A stretch of DNA of 17,589 bases from an uncultured Bacteroidales bacterium (GTDB taxonomy: Bacteria; Bacteroidota; Bacteroidia; Bacteroidales; UBA932): positions 1 through 17,589 of the forward strand of contig CALCEJ010000031.1 of assembly GCA_937900465.1 (NCBI GenBank), given 5' to 3'. The notes under the pieces were generated by a model. That model saw only the letters and a program-made list of their open reading frames with translations, was not told the origin of the DNA and made no database searches. How positions within the stretch are numbered: position 1 is the first letter of the stretch; every line of letters begins with the position of its first letter. The translations under genes were made by a program, and so were the position numbers. Positions 6,820 to 13,395 of this stretch are shown here, in pieces.

Positions 6820-7946
6820 TCTTTAACCCCGAAAGCATAGATGCAGTGGCTCCTGTATATTTCTCCCGGACGGAGGACGACAGAGGGCCACTCCTTTTTG
6901 TTGGGGGTGTCCGGATAGTGCTGGGTCTCGAGGCAGATTGCGTGACGGAAGGGGTAGACGACGCCTCCCTTTCCGGTCACGGTGCCGTCGAGGAAGTTTC
7001 CGGCATAGACCTGGATTCCGGGTTCATCGGTATATACCCTCAGGCAGATTCCGGTCTCCGGGCAGTATAGTTCCGCTGCGACGGCGCCCGTGTCGCAGGC
7101 GGTGTCGAGCACCCAGTTGTGGTCGTAGCCGTGGCCGTTCCGGATCTGGATGTCGTCAGAGTCGATGTCATCCCCGATTCTCCTGGCTTTCCTGAAATCG
7201 AAGGGCGTCCCTTCTACGGATGCGATTTCTCCGGTTGTCATGAACGTATCATCGACCGGGGTGAAGCTCGAGGCGTTTATGTACAGCAGATCTTCCGTTA
7301 TGCTGTGCCCTCCGGGATTGCCGGAGAGATTGAAGTACGAGTGGTTCGTCATATTTATGACGGTAGGGGCGTCCGTCACGGCCTCATAGTCAATGTCGAT
7401 GGCATTGTCCTGTGTCAGGGTGAAGGTTACCCTGGCTGTAACGTTTCCCGGGAAATTGCTGTCTCCATCCGGCGAGTCCATCCGAAGGCGGAGGCTCGTC
7501 TGAGTAGCCTCCTCGACTGCATATACTTTATACTGCCATCCGGCGGGGCCTCCGTGGAGACAGTGTCCGAAGTTGTTCCGGGGGAGCTGGTACTGCGCTT
7601 CGTCGATGGTGATCCGGCCCTGGTTGATGCGGTTCGCATAGCGGCCTATGGATGCTCCGAAGTCTGTCTGGTTATTCTCCGGGAAGTAGTCCTCGACATT
7701 GTCGAATCCAAGTACCACATCGCGCAGCGCTCCGTCGCGCCCCGGGACCATCACGGAAACGATTCTTCCGCCGTAGTTCGTGATGCACACCTCCATACCG
7801 TTGTCGTTTGTCAGGGTATACAGCGCGGTCTTCGAGCCGTCCGCTTCGCTGTCAAATCTTTTCGGGTCCAGTCCTGACTTTGTCAGGGGCGTGCTGCAGG
7901 CGAGCATAATGGCTGCTGCAACGGGAAGAACTGTTAAAGCTTTCAT
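6816..7946 (-). CDS. galM: Aldose 1-epimerase (mutarotase), predicted lipoprotein
   Basis: The 376-residue protein starts at the ATG at 7946; an upstream in-frame TTG at 7970 was rejected because it overlaps the promoter box. The N-terminus is a lipoprotein signal with lipobox L-A-C and lipid cysteine Cys17, so the enzyme is predicted to be membrane-anchored in the periplasm. Galactose mutarotase motifs follow in order: NYGGRIVSV, FGASIGRYANRI, HCLHGGPAGW, TNHSYFN with catalytic His202, YDHNW, and CLETQHYPDTPN with catalytic base Glu340. The enzyme interconverts alpha and beta anomers of galactose or glucose. The gene is monocistronic, with lipid genes on one side and a divergent operon on the other. 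No CATG, SD or other regulatory site beyond the -7 box is evident near its start. Confidence 0.95.
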   Translation of the reverse strand: MKALTVLPVAAAIMLACSTPLTKSGLDPKRFDSEADGSKTALYTLTNDNGMEVCITNYGGRIVSVMVPGRDGALRDVVLGFDNVEDYFPENNQTDFGASIGRYANRINQGRITIDEAQYQLPRNNFGHCLHGGPAGWQYKVYAVEEATQTSLRLRMDSPDGDSNFPGNVTARVTFTLTQDNAIDIDYEAVTDAPTVINMTNHSYFNLSGNPGGHSITEDLLYINASSFTPVDDTFMTTGEIASVEGTPFDFRKARRIGDDIDSDDIQIRNGHGYDHNWVLDTACDTGAVAAELYCPETGICLRVYTDEPGIQVYAGNFLDGTVTGKGGVVYPFRHAICLETQHYPDTPNKKEWPSVVLRPGEIYRSHCIYAFGVKD

Positions 7947-7967
7947 TGTTCCTGTGATTGTTGTCCA

Positions 7968-7975
7968 CAAAAATA
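7968..7975 (-). promoter_or_regulatory. -7 promoter element TATTTTTG for the epimerase gene
   Basis: Read on the - strand, 7975 to 7968 is TATTTTTG, an exact match to TAnnTTTG. It lies 21 bp before the ATG at 7946, predicting a leader of roughly 15 nt. No TTTG was found at the -33 distance. Confidence 0.45.
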
Positions 7976-8035
7976 ATCAAATTCCTGCAATTATTCTCCC
8001 TTCGTCATCGAAACGCGTGGAAAGGAGCGAATGTT

Positions 8036-8128
8036 CGTAAAAAATTTTAAAATATAAAGAACGAGGCAATATTTTTTAAAAATTATTTGCGTATTAAAAA
8101 AATTTCCACGAAATTGTAAGCAAATTTG
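8036..8128. promoter_or_regulatory. AT-rich divergent intergenic region with buk -7 candidate
   Basis: The gap between the divergent epimerase and butyrate kinase genes (7947-8138) is the longest non-coding stretch and strongly AT-rich from 8036 to 8110, with runs such as AATATTTTTTAAAAATT. The best -7 candidate for the kinase operon is CAAATTTG at 8121-8128 (one mismatch to TAnnTTTG), 10 bp before the ATG at 8139. A TTTG at 8086-8089 is too far upstream to be its -33 element. The A/T runs could act as an UP-type or bent-DNA element (inference). No riboswitch-like or tRNA-like structure is apparent. Confidence 0.35.
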
Positions 8129-8138
8129 ACAATGAGGT

Positions 8139-9305
8139 ATGGGAAAAATAGACAATATCGGCGGAAAGAGGCCTGAGGGGCTGATTCTGGTCGTGAATAC
8201 GGGGTCCATCACTACCAAATTTGCGGTTTACCGTGACGGGGAAACCGTACTGGAAAGGAAGCTCGAACATTCGGTTGAGGAGTTGTCTCATTTCGCGGAT
8301 GTAATGGACCAGGAAGATATGCGGACGAAGGCGATCCTGGATGCGCTGAGGGAGGAAGGCATAAATCTCGAGGATATCGATATCGTAATGGCCCGCGGCG
8401 GACTGTTCACTCCGTGCATAACCGGTGTCTACAACGTCAATGCTGATATGCGCGAAGTCCTTTCCACAAGCCGCGAGGGAAACCACGCCTGCAATCTGAG
8501 CGCTCTTATCGGTGACAATATTGCCCATACGATAAACGACCTCCGGGTAGGCAAGGGAATCAAGCCGCGCTTTGGCGAATGCATCGCATATGTGGCGGAT
8601 CCCCCGATGGCGGATGAAATGCTGCCTGAGTGTCACGTAGGAGGCATACCGGAATTCCCGAGGAGGACCCTTTTCCACGCTCTGAACACCCGCGCCATAA
8701 TGCGCCGCTATCTTCGTGAGACCGGACGAAAGGCGGAAGACACAACCGCAATCATCTGCCATATGGGCGGCGGTGTCACAATCTCCCTCCACCGCGGCGG
8801 ACGCGTAATCGACACCTCCCACGGGCTTGGCGGTGACGGGCCCATCACCCCCGAACGCGCAGGCTGCTGCCCGCCATATCCCCTCATCGATATGTGTTTC
8901 AGCGGCAAGTACACCAAACAGGAAATAAAGAAAAAGCTGATCGGAAAGGGCGGCGCCGTCGCCTATTTCGGCACCAACGATATGAGGGAAGTGGTAAGGA
9001 TGGCCAAAGAAGGTCACGAAGACTACGTCGTCTTTATGAAGGCCTTCGTCTTGAACATCGCCAAATACATCGTCGCCCAGGGTGCCGTCGTGGACGGAAA
9101 GGTTGACGTAATCATCCTTACCGGCGGCGTTGCCTTCAGCAAGGATATTACAGATGCCATCACGGAGAAGGTCAGCTGGCTCGCCCCCGTGGTCGTATAT
9201 CCCGGAGAGAACGAACTGGACTCCCTCGCAGAGAACGGCTACATCATCCTTGCCGGACAGACCAAGATCCATACTTATAACAAAGACCACATAATTGAAG
9301 ACTGA
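8139..9305 (+). CDS. buk: Butyrate kinase family acyl kinase (divergent)
   Basis: The 388-residue protein belongs to the acetokinase/butyrate kinase family. It has the phosphate-binding start LVVNTGSITTKFAVY, ARGGLFTPCITGVY, PRRTLFHALNTRA, the adenosine motif CHMGGGVTISLHRGGRV, GDGPITPERAG and IILTGGVAFSK. Family enzymes convert acyl phosphate plus ADP to the acid plus ATP, or the reverse. Compared with typical butyrate kinases (about 355-360 residues) it has a ~12-residue N-terminal extension and a short insert around residues 135-155. The usual NPGSTSTK reads NTGSITTK and the usual ERSGGVP region reads ERAGCCPP. No phosphotransbutyrylase gene adjoins it, whereas the classical kinase sits next to ptb. 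The downstream aminotransferase and VOR genes suggest a branched-chain acyl substrate such as isobutyryl or isovaleryl phosphate (inference). First gene of an operon running to 13294. Confidence 0.88.
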   Translation: MGKIDNIGGKRPEGLILVVNTGSITTKFAVYRDGETVLERKLEHSVEELSHFADVMDQEDMRTKAILDALREEGINLEDIDIVMARGGLFTPCITGVYNVNADMREVLSTSREGNHACNLSALIGDNIAHTINDLRVGKGIKPRFGECIAYVADPPMADEMLPECHVGGIPEFPRRTLFHALNTRAIMRRYLRETGRKAEDTTAIICHMGGGVTISLHRGGRVIDTSHGLGGDGPITPERAGCCPPYPLIDMCFSGKYTKQEIKKKLIGKGGAVAYFGTNDMREVVRMAKEGHEDYVVFMKAFVLNIAKYIVAQGAVVDGKVDVIILTGGVAFSKDITDAITEKVSWLAPVVVYPGENELDSLAENGYIILAGQTKIHTYNKDHIIED

Positions 9306-9312
9306 TAACACT

Positions 9313-10356
9313 ATGGACCAGAAAATCGATTATTCAAAACGTGCGTTCGCGTACTACCCTACGGACGCTATCGTAGTTTCACGGTACGTAGACGGAAAGT
9401 GGACCGCCCCCGAGGTCACGGACAACTTCAATCTTACGCTTAATTGCTTCGCCGGGGTATTCCACTATGCGCCCTCCTGCTTTGAAGGACTGAAGGCCTA
9501 CAGGGGTTGTGACGGCAGAATCCGCCTTTTCCGCCCTCTGGAAAACGCAAAGCGAATGATTCGGAGTGCCGCGTACATAGATATGGAGGCGCCGTCGGAG
9601 GAACTCTTTATGGAAGCCTGTATGCTCTGCGTGAAGGCTAACATCGACTATCTCCCTCCTTATGAGAGCGGCGCATCGCTGTATCTGAGGCCTACCCTTT
9701 TCGGAATGAACCCCCAGCTTGGAATCAATTCCCCGAAAGACGTTATGTTTGTCGTAATGTCATCCGGAGTCGGGACTTACGGCGGCGGAAAGCTGCTTAC
9801 CCCGACAAACGCCGTCATCTCCAGAAACTACGACAGGGCGGCGACCCACGGCTCCGGAGGATACAAACTGGGCGCGAACTACGCTCAGTCCCTCCACGCT
9901 TACAATCTTGCCCATAAGATGGGTTACCGGGAACTCCTCTTCCTGGACACGGCGACTCATTCCCGTATCGAAGAATTCGGCTCCTCGAACTTCTTCGCGA
10001 TAAAGGACGGAGCATATATCACGCCGGATTCTACGAGCGTCCTCCCTTCCATCACCAATATGAGCCTTAGGGAACTCGCCCCTGAATTCGGGCTCCGCGT
10101 GGAGCGGAGGGTGATCCCTGTGGAGGAACTCGCCTCAGTGGATGAGGCCGGCTCCTGCGGAACCGCGGTCGTTATCAATCCTCTCTACAGGATCGATGAC
10201 AAGAAGCGCCTTGAGGATACGGACGTTGTGAGGTCGTTCAACATCGGGACTCCCGAAAAATGCGGCCGATTCAGTGAGATGCTCTATCACCGTATGGTCG
10301 GAATCCAGAAGGGCCTCGAAGAGGACACCTACAACTGGTGCGTTTTCGTGGACTAG
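9313..10356 (+). CDS. ilvE: Branched-chain amino acid aminotransferase
   Basis: The 347-residue PLP fold-type IV protein starts at ATG 9313, 7 bp after the kinase stop; an earlier TTG overlapping that stop was rejected. Motifs include EGLKAYRG followed by RLFRPLENAKRM, the Schiff-base lysine Lys185 in GGYKLGANYA, and the cofactor/substrate loop IEEFGSSNFFAI. These are diagnostic of branched-chain aminotransferases, and the length is standard. It converts valine, leucine and isoleucine to their 2-oxoacids with 2-oxoglutarate as amino acceptor, and works in reverse for biosynthesis. Its place before VOR subunits argues for a catabolic or precursor-supplying role rather than standard biosynthesis. 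The next gene starts 3 bp after its stop, so they are surely co-transcribed. Confidence 0.95.
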   Translation: MDQKIDYSKRAFAYYPTDAIVVSRYVDGKWTAPEVTDNFNLTLNCFAGVFHYAPSCFEGLKAYRGCDGRIRLFRPLENAKRMIRSAAYIDMEAPSEELFMEACMLCVKANIDYLPPYESGASLYLRPTLFGMNPQLGINSPKDVMFVVMSSGVGTYGGGKLLTPTNAVISRNYDRAATHGSGGYKLGANYAQSLHAYNLAHKMGYRELLFLDTATHSRIEEFGSSNFFAIKDGAYITPDSTSVLPSITNMSLRELAPEFGLRVERRVIPVEELASVDEAGSCGTAVVINPLYRIDDKKRLEDTDVVRSFNIGTPEKCGRFSEMLYHRMVGIQKGLEEDTYNWCVFVD

Positions 10357-10359
10357 GAT

Positions 10360-10629
10360 ATGGAAGAGAGGATAAGGACGCTGCTTGAGGATTCGAAGGC
10401 TGATGAGGCAATCGCCCTCCTTGACCTTTACAGGGCGGAGGGAAACGCAATGGACGATAAGCTTTACTACCTTCTTGGTAACGCCTGGAGGAAGAAGGGA
10501 AACTGGCAGATGGCTATGAACAATTATCTTGAGGCTGTCGCAATAAACCCTGAATCTCCGGCCCGGCAGGCCCTTGAAATCGCAAACGAAATCCTCGATT
10601 TCTACAACAAAGATATGTATAACCAATAA
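10360..10629 (+). CDS. Small TPR-repeat protein within the VOR operon
   Basis: The 89-residue soluble protein starts 3 bp after the aminotransferase stop. It is almost entirely helical and contains at least one clear tetratricopeptide repeat, L-Y-Y-L-L-G-N-A-W-R-K-K-G-N-W followed by A-M-N-N-Y-L-E-A-V-A-I-N-P, preceded by a degenerate helix pair (A-I-A-L-L-D-L-Y-R-A-E-G). There is no signal peptide, no metal-binding cysteine cluster and no enzymatic motif. Its position between ilvE and the ferredoxin subunit, with tight spacing, suggests a role in assembling or scaffolding the oxidoreductase (inference). No specific function is known to me. Confidence 0.85.
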   Translation: MEERIRTLLEDSKADEAIALLDLYRAEGNAMDDKLYYLLGNAWRKKGNWQMAMNNYLEAVAINPESPARQALEIANEILDFYNKDMYNQ

Positions 10630-10640
10630 CTTATAACCAA

Positions 10641-10871
10641 ATGGCAAAACTCAGAGGAGCGACAGTCGTCGACATCGAACGCTGCAAAGGCTGCGGTCTT
10701 TGTGTTGTCGCCTGCCCGCTGAAGGTGCTCGCCCTTACCACAAAGAGCGTGAACCAGAAGGGCTACAACTATGCTGAAACCGTCCTGGAGGACGTCTGCA
10801 CGGGGTGTTCATCCTGCGCAATCGTCTGCCCGGACGGATGTATCACCGTTTATCGTAAGAAGGAGGACTGA
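10641..10871 (+). CDS. vorD: 2x[4Fe-4S] ferredoxin-like delta subunit of 2-oxoacid oxidoreductase
   Basis: This 76-residue protein carries two [4Fe-4S] motifs: Cys15, 18, 21 and 25 (CKGCGLCVVACP) and Cys53, 56, 59 and 63 (CTGCSSCAIVCP). That is the pattern of the delta subunit in four-subunit VOR/KOR enzymes, which passes electrons from the catalytic core to an external ferredoxin. It lies directly upstream of the alpha subunit, with 2 bp between stop and start, and its last codons contain that gene's Shine-Dalgarno sequence. The symbol is by context; korD is the equivalent name if the substrate is 2-oxoglutarate. Confidence 0.92.
   Translation: MAKLRGATVVDIERCKGCGLCVVACPLKVLALTTKSVNQKGYNYAETVLEDVCTGCSSCAIVCPDGCITVYRKKED
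10861..10866 (+). promoter_or_regulatory. Shine-Dalgarno AGGAGG before vorB
   Basis: A perfect AGGAGG lies 7 bp before the ATG at 10874, inside the last codons of the ferredoxin subunit gene. Strong Shine-Dalgarno sites are uncommon in Bacteroidetes and most genes in this window lack one. As it lies in coding sequence (Lys-Glu-Asp codons) it may be partly coincidental. Confidence 0.5.
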
Positions 10872-10873
10872 TT

Positions 10874-11956
10874 ATGGCAGAGAAAGAAGTTACCTTGATG
10901 AAAGGCAATGAAGCCATTGCCCACGCCGCCATCCGCTGCGGATGCGACGGCTACTTCGGTTACCCCATCACCCCCCAGTCGGAGGTACTTGAGACCCTTG
11001 CCGCAGAAAAGCCCTGGGAAACTACCGGAATGGTAGTGCTCCAGGCGGAGAGCGAAGTCGCCTCGATCAATATGGTCTATGGCGGCGCGGCAACCGGAAA
11101 GAGGGTTATGACATCCTCCTCCAGCCCGGGAATCAGCCTGATGCAGGAGGGAATTTCCTATATGGCTGGCGCAGAACTCCCGGCTCTCATCGTCAATGTC
11201 TCCCGCGGCGGCCCCGGACTCGGAACGATCCAGCCCTCCCAGGCTGACTACTTCCAGACCGTAAAGGGCGGCGGACACGGTGACTATCGGCTCATCACCC
11301 TTGCTCCGGCATCGGTGCAGGAGATGGCTGATTTCGTGGACCTTGCCTTCAACCTCGCGTTCAAGTACCGCAATCCCGCGATGATCCTTTCCGACGGCGC
11401 CATCGGCCAGATGATGGAAAAAGTCGTTCTCCCTCCTTTCAAACCCCGCAGGAGCGAGGAAGAGATCGCGAAGGAGTGCCCGTGGGCAACTACCGGAAGG
11501 ACCGGAATGCGTAAGCCCAATATCATCACCTCGCTCGAGCTCCGCTCGGAGGAGATGGAGCAGAACAACCTCCGCATCCAGGCGAAATACCGCGTGATCG
11601 AGGAAAAGGAAGTCCGCTACGAGGAGTATATGACGGATGATGCTGAGTATCTTATCGTCGCCTTTGGCAGCGCCGCCCGAATCGCAAAGAAGGTTATCTC
11701 CATCGCCCGCGAGGAAGGTATCAAGGTTGGACTTCTGAGGCCCATCACCCTCTGGCCTTTCCCCACTGCAAAGATCGCTGAACTTGGAAAGAAGGTCAAG
11801 GGTATCCTTTCCCTCGAGATCAATGCAGGCCAGATGGTGGAGGATATCCGCCTCGCCGTCGAGTGCAAGGTTCCCGTAGAGTGGTACGGCCGCCTCGGAG
11901 GAATCATCCCCGAGCCGGAAGAGGTCGTATCCAAGATTAAAACTATGATCCGCTAA
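10874..11956 (+). CDS. vorB: 2-oxoacid:ferredoxin oxidoreductase alpha subunit (VorB type)
   Basis: The 360-residue protein has the pyrimidine-binding fold of the oxoacid:ferredoxin oxidoreductase alpha subunit. It opens L-M-K-G-N-E-A-I-A-H-A-A-I, followed by GYPITPQSEV, LQAESEVASINMVYGGA, TSSSSPGISLM, NVSRGGPGLGTIQPSQADY and AMILSDGAIGQM. A C-terminal domain (~250-360) carries the GLLRPITLWPFP segment. The enzyme makes acyl-CoA, CO2 and reduced ferredoxin from 2-oxoacid plus CoA. Separate alpha, beta, gamma and delta genes are typical of VOR (branched-chain 2-oxoacids); the usual Bacteroidetes 2-oxoglutarate enzyme has a fused alpha/gamma chain. Together with ilvE and buk this supports branched-chain substrates, though specificity is inferred. 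Confidence 0.92.
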   Translation: MAEKEVTLMKGNEAIAHAAIRCGCDGYFGYPITPQSEVLETLAAEKPWETTGMVVLQAESEVASINMVYGGAATGKRVMTSSSSPGISLMQEGISYMAGAELPALIVNVSRGGPGLGTIQPSQADYFQTVKGGGHGDYRLITLAPASVQEMADFVDLAFNLAFKYRNPAMILSDGAIGQMMEKVVLPPFKPRRSEEEIAKECPWATTGRTGMRKPNIITSLELRSEEMEQNNLRIQAKYRVIEEKEVRYEEYMTDDAEYLIVAFGSAARIAKKVISIAREEGIKVGLLRPITLWPFPTAKIAELGKKVKGILSLEINAGQMVEDIRLAVECKVPVEWYGRLGGIIPEPEEVVSKIKTMIR

Positions 11957-11968
11957 TCTGAGTGCCTT

Positions 11969-12736
11969 ATGACAAGAGAAGAAATCATACGTCCCGAGAA
12001 TCTGGTCTACAAGAAACCGGAACTTCTCAATGATGTCCCTATGCATTACTGCCCCGGCTGCAGCCACGGTGTGGTCCATAAGCTTGTCGCTGAGGTAATC
12101 GCTGAGATGGGAATGCAGGAAAAGACCATCGCAATCTCCCCTGTGGGATGCGCTGTCTTCGCATATAAATATATAGATGTGGACTGGCAGGAAGCGGCCC
12201 ATGGCCGCGCACCGGCACTCGCTTCCGCAGTTAAGCGCCTCTGGCCGGACCGTCTCGTCTTCACGTATCAGGGAGACGGCGACCTCGCCTGCATAGGCAC
12301 GGCGGAGACTATCCACGCCCTCAACCGCGGAGAGAATATCACCATCATCTTCATCAACAACGCAATCTACGGAATGACCGGAGGACAGATGGCCCCGACA
12401 ACCCTTCTCGGTATGAAGACTGTCACCTGCCCTTACGGCCGCGACCCCAAGCTACACGGCTATCCCCTCAAGATGGCGGACATAGCGGCACAGCTTGAAG
12501 GGACCTGCTATGTCACCCGCCAGAGCGTCCAGAGCGTACCCGCAATCCTGAAGGCCAAGAAGGCTCTCCGCAAGGCATTCGAGTATTCGATGCAGGGCAA
12601 GGGCTCGAACCTCGTCGAGATAGTCTCAACCTGCAACACCAACTGGAGGATGACTCCCGACAAGGCCAACAAGTGGATGGAGGAGAATATGGTTCCCTAC
12701 TATCCTCTCGGAGACCTTAAAGACAACGGCAAATAA
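11969..12736 (+). CDS. vorA: 2-oxoacid:ferredoxin oxidoreductase beta subunit (TPP-binding)
   Basis: The 255-residue protein binds thiamine diphosphate and one [4Fe-4S] cluster. The TPP/Mg motif is GDGD (102-105), continuing to the N-N-A-I-Y-G-M-T-G-G-Q loop (130-140). The cluster cysteines are Cys28 and Cys31 in YCPGCSHG, Cys61 in SPVGCAVF and probably Cys222 in STCNTNW. Length and layout match KorB/VorA beta subunits. It catalyses decarboxylation of the 2-oxoacid on TPP and the first electron transfers. The gene starts 12 bp after vorB and ends 15 bp before the gamma subunit. It has no Shine-Dalgarno site, unlike its two flanking subunit genes' neighbours vorB and vorC. Confidence 0.93.
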   Translation: MTREEIIRPENLVYKKPELLNDVPMHYCPGCSHGVVHKLVAEVIAEMGMQEKTIAISPVGCAVFAYKYIDVDWQEAAHGRAPALASAVKRLWPDRLVFTYQGDGDLACIGTAETIHALNRGENITIIFINNAIYGMTGGQMAPTTLLGMKTVTCPYGRDPKLHGYPLKMADIAAQLEGTCYVTRQSVQSVPAILKAKKALRKAFEYSMQGKGSNLVEIVSTCNTNWRMTPDKANKWMEENMVPYYPLGDLKDNGK

Positions 12737-12737
12737 C

Positions 12738-12743
12738 AGGAGG
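12738..12743 (+). promoter_or_regulatory. Shine-Dalgarno AGGAGG before vorC
   Basis: A perfect AGGAGG sits in the 15-bp non-coding gap, 8 bp before the ATG at 12752. Because it is non-coding and ideally spaced it looks functional, which is unusual for Bacteroidetes, where ribosome binding is usually independent of such sites. Confidence 0.6.
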
Positions 12744-12751
12744 ACACGATT

Positions 12752-13294
12752 ATGACACACGAAATTATCATATCCGGATTCGGAGGACAGGGCGTCCTCT
12801 CGATGGGTAAGATTCTCGCATACTCCGGGCTTATGGAAGATAAGGAAGTGACCTGGATGCCCGCTTACGGTCCCGAACAGAGGGGCGGTACGGCTAACGT
12901 CACCGTCATCGTCAGCGACGATCCCGTCTCTTCCCCTATCCTGAGCTCCTACGATACCGCGATTGTCCTTAACCAGCCTTCGCTGGAAAAGTTCGAGCCC
13001 AAGGTGAAGCCCGGCGGAACCCTTATCTACGACGGCTACGGCATCAATGTCCCTCCTACCCGGAAGGACATCCACGTTTACCGTATCAACGCTATGGACA
13101 AGGCCGCTGAGATGAATATGATCAAGGTCTTCAATATGATAGTCCTCGGAGGATTCCTCAAAGTCCATCCCATCGTGTCCATCGACGGCGTCCTTAAAGC
13201 GCTCAGGAAAACCCTTCCGGAGCGGCATCATCACCTGATACCGATGAACGAGGAGGCAATCCGCCTCGGAATGGATATTATCGAGGAGATGTAA
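12752..13294 (+). CDS. vorC: 2-oxoacid:ferredoxin oxidoreductase gamma subunit
   Basis: The 180-residue protein is the gamma-domain subunit. It begins I-I-I-S-G-F-G-G-Q-G-V-L-S-M-G, the glycine-rich start of the family, then continues with MPAYGPEQRGGTANVTVIVSD (the last three residues closing that segment) and an IVLNQPSLEKF helix. The subunit completes the CoA-binding side of the complex. It is the last gene of the + strand operon and is followed at once by a strong palindromic terminator. The start at 12752 is supported by the AGGAGG site 8 bp upstream. It is homologous in fold to IorB of the facing operon, and both begin with the same G-x-G-G-Q-G motif. Confidence 0.92.
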   Translation: MTHEIIISGFGGQGVLSMGKILAYSGLMEDKEVTWMPAYGPEQRGGTANVTVIVSDDPVSSPILSSYDTAIVLNQPSLEKFEPKVKPGGTLIYDGYGINVPPTRKDIHVYRINAMDKAAEMNMIKVFNMIVLGGFLKVHPIVSIDGVLKALRKTLPERHHHLIPMNEEAIRLGMDIIEEM

Positions 13295-13304
13295 AAAACA
13301 GCGT

Positions 13305-13330
13305 GAGAGCAGCCCGGCCGGGCTGCTCTC
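13305..13330. terminator. Bidirectional palindromic terminator between convergent operons
   Basis: The arm GAGAGCAGCCC (13305-13315) and its perfect complement GGGCTGCTCTC (13320-13330) flank the loop GGCC, so the whole 26-bp element is a perfect palindrome. It is followed on the + strand by only TTT, and on the - strand by a run of six T (13298-13293) about 6 nt beyond the stem. It lies between the stops of the vorC gene and the convergent CoA-transferase gene and probably ends both operons. The flanking bases CGT (13302-13304) and ACG (13334-13336) could extend pairing past a TTT bulge. Confidence 0.85.
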
Positions 13331-13395
13331 TTTACGTTATGCATTCTTGTTCCTGAAAAGAGCCGCCGTGGGCAAAAAGGGGTGTTTTTGCAGAA

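Noticed and set aside
6811..6824. Short inverted repeat AAAGA/TCTTT at the convergent stops, as a terminator
   Set aside because: Only five A/T-rich pairs with no U-tract; too weak to call.
7947..8138. Riboswitch, small RNA or tRNA in the AT-rich intergenic region
   Set aside because: No conserved secondary structure, GC stem or tRNA landmark is visible; it looks like a divergent promoter region.
8094..9311. 405-codon open frame on the - strand opposite the butyrate kinase
   Set aside because: Antisense shadow of a clear acyl kinase gene; no domain motifs or sensible start context.
10850..12316. 488-codon open frame on the - strand across vorB and vorA
   Set aside because: It lies opposite two genes with complete catalytic motifs; its protein has no recognisable domain and the frame follows from their GC-rich third positions.
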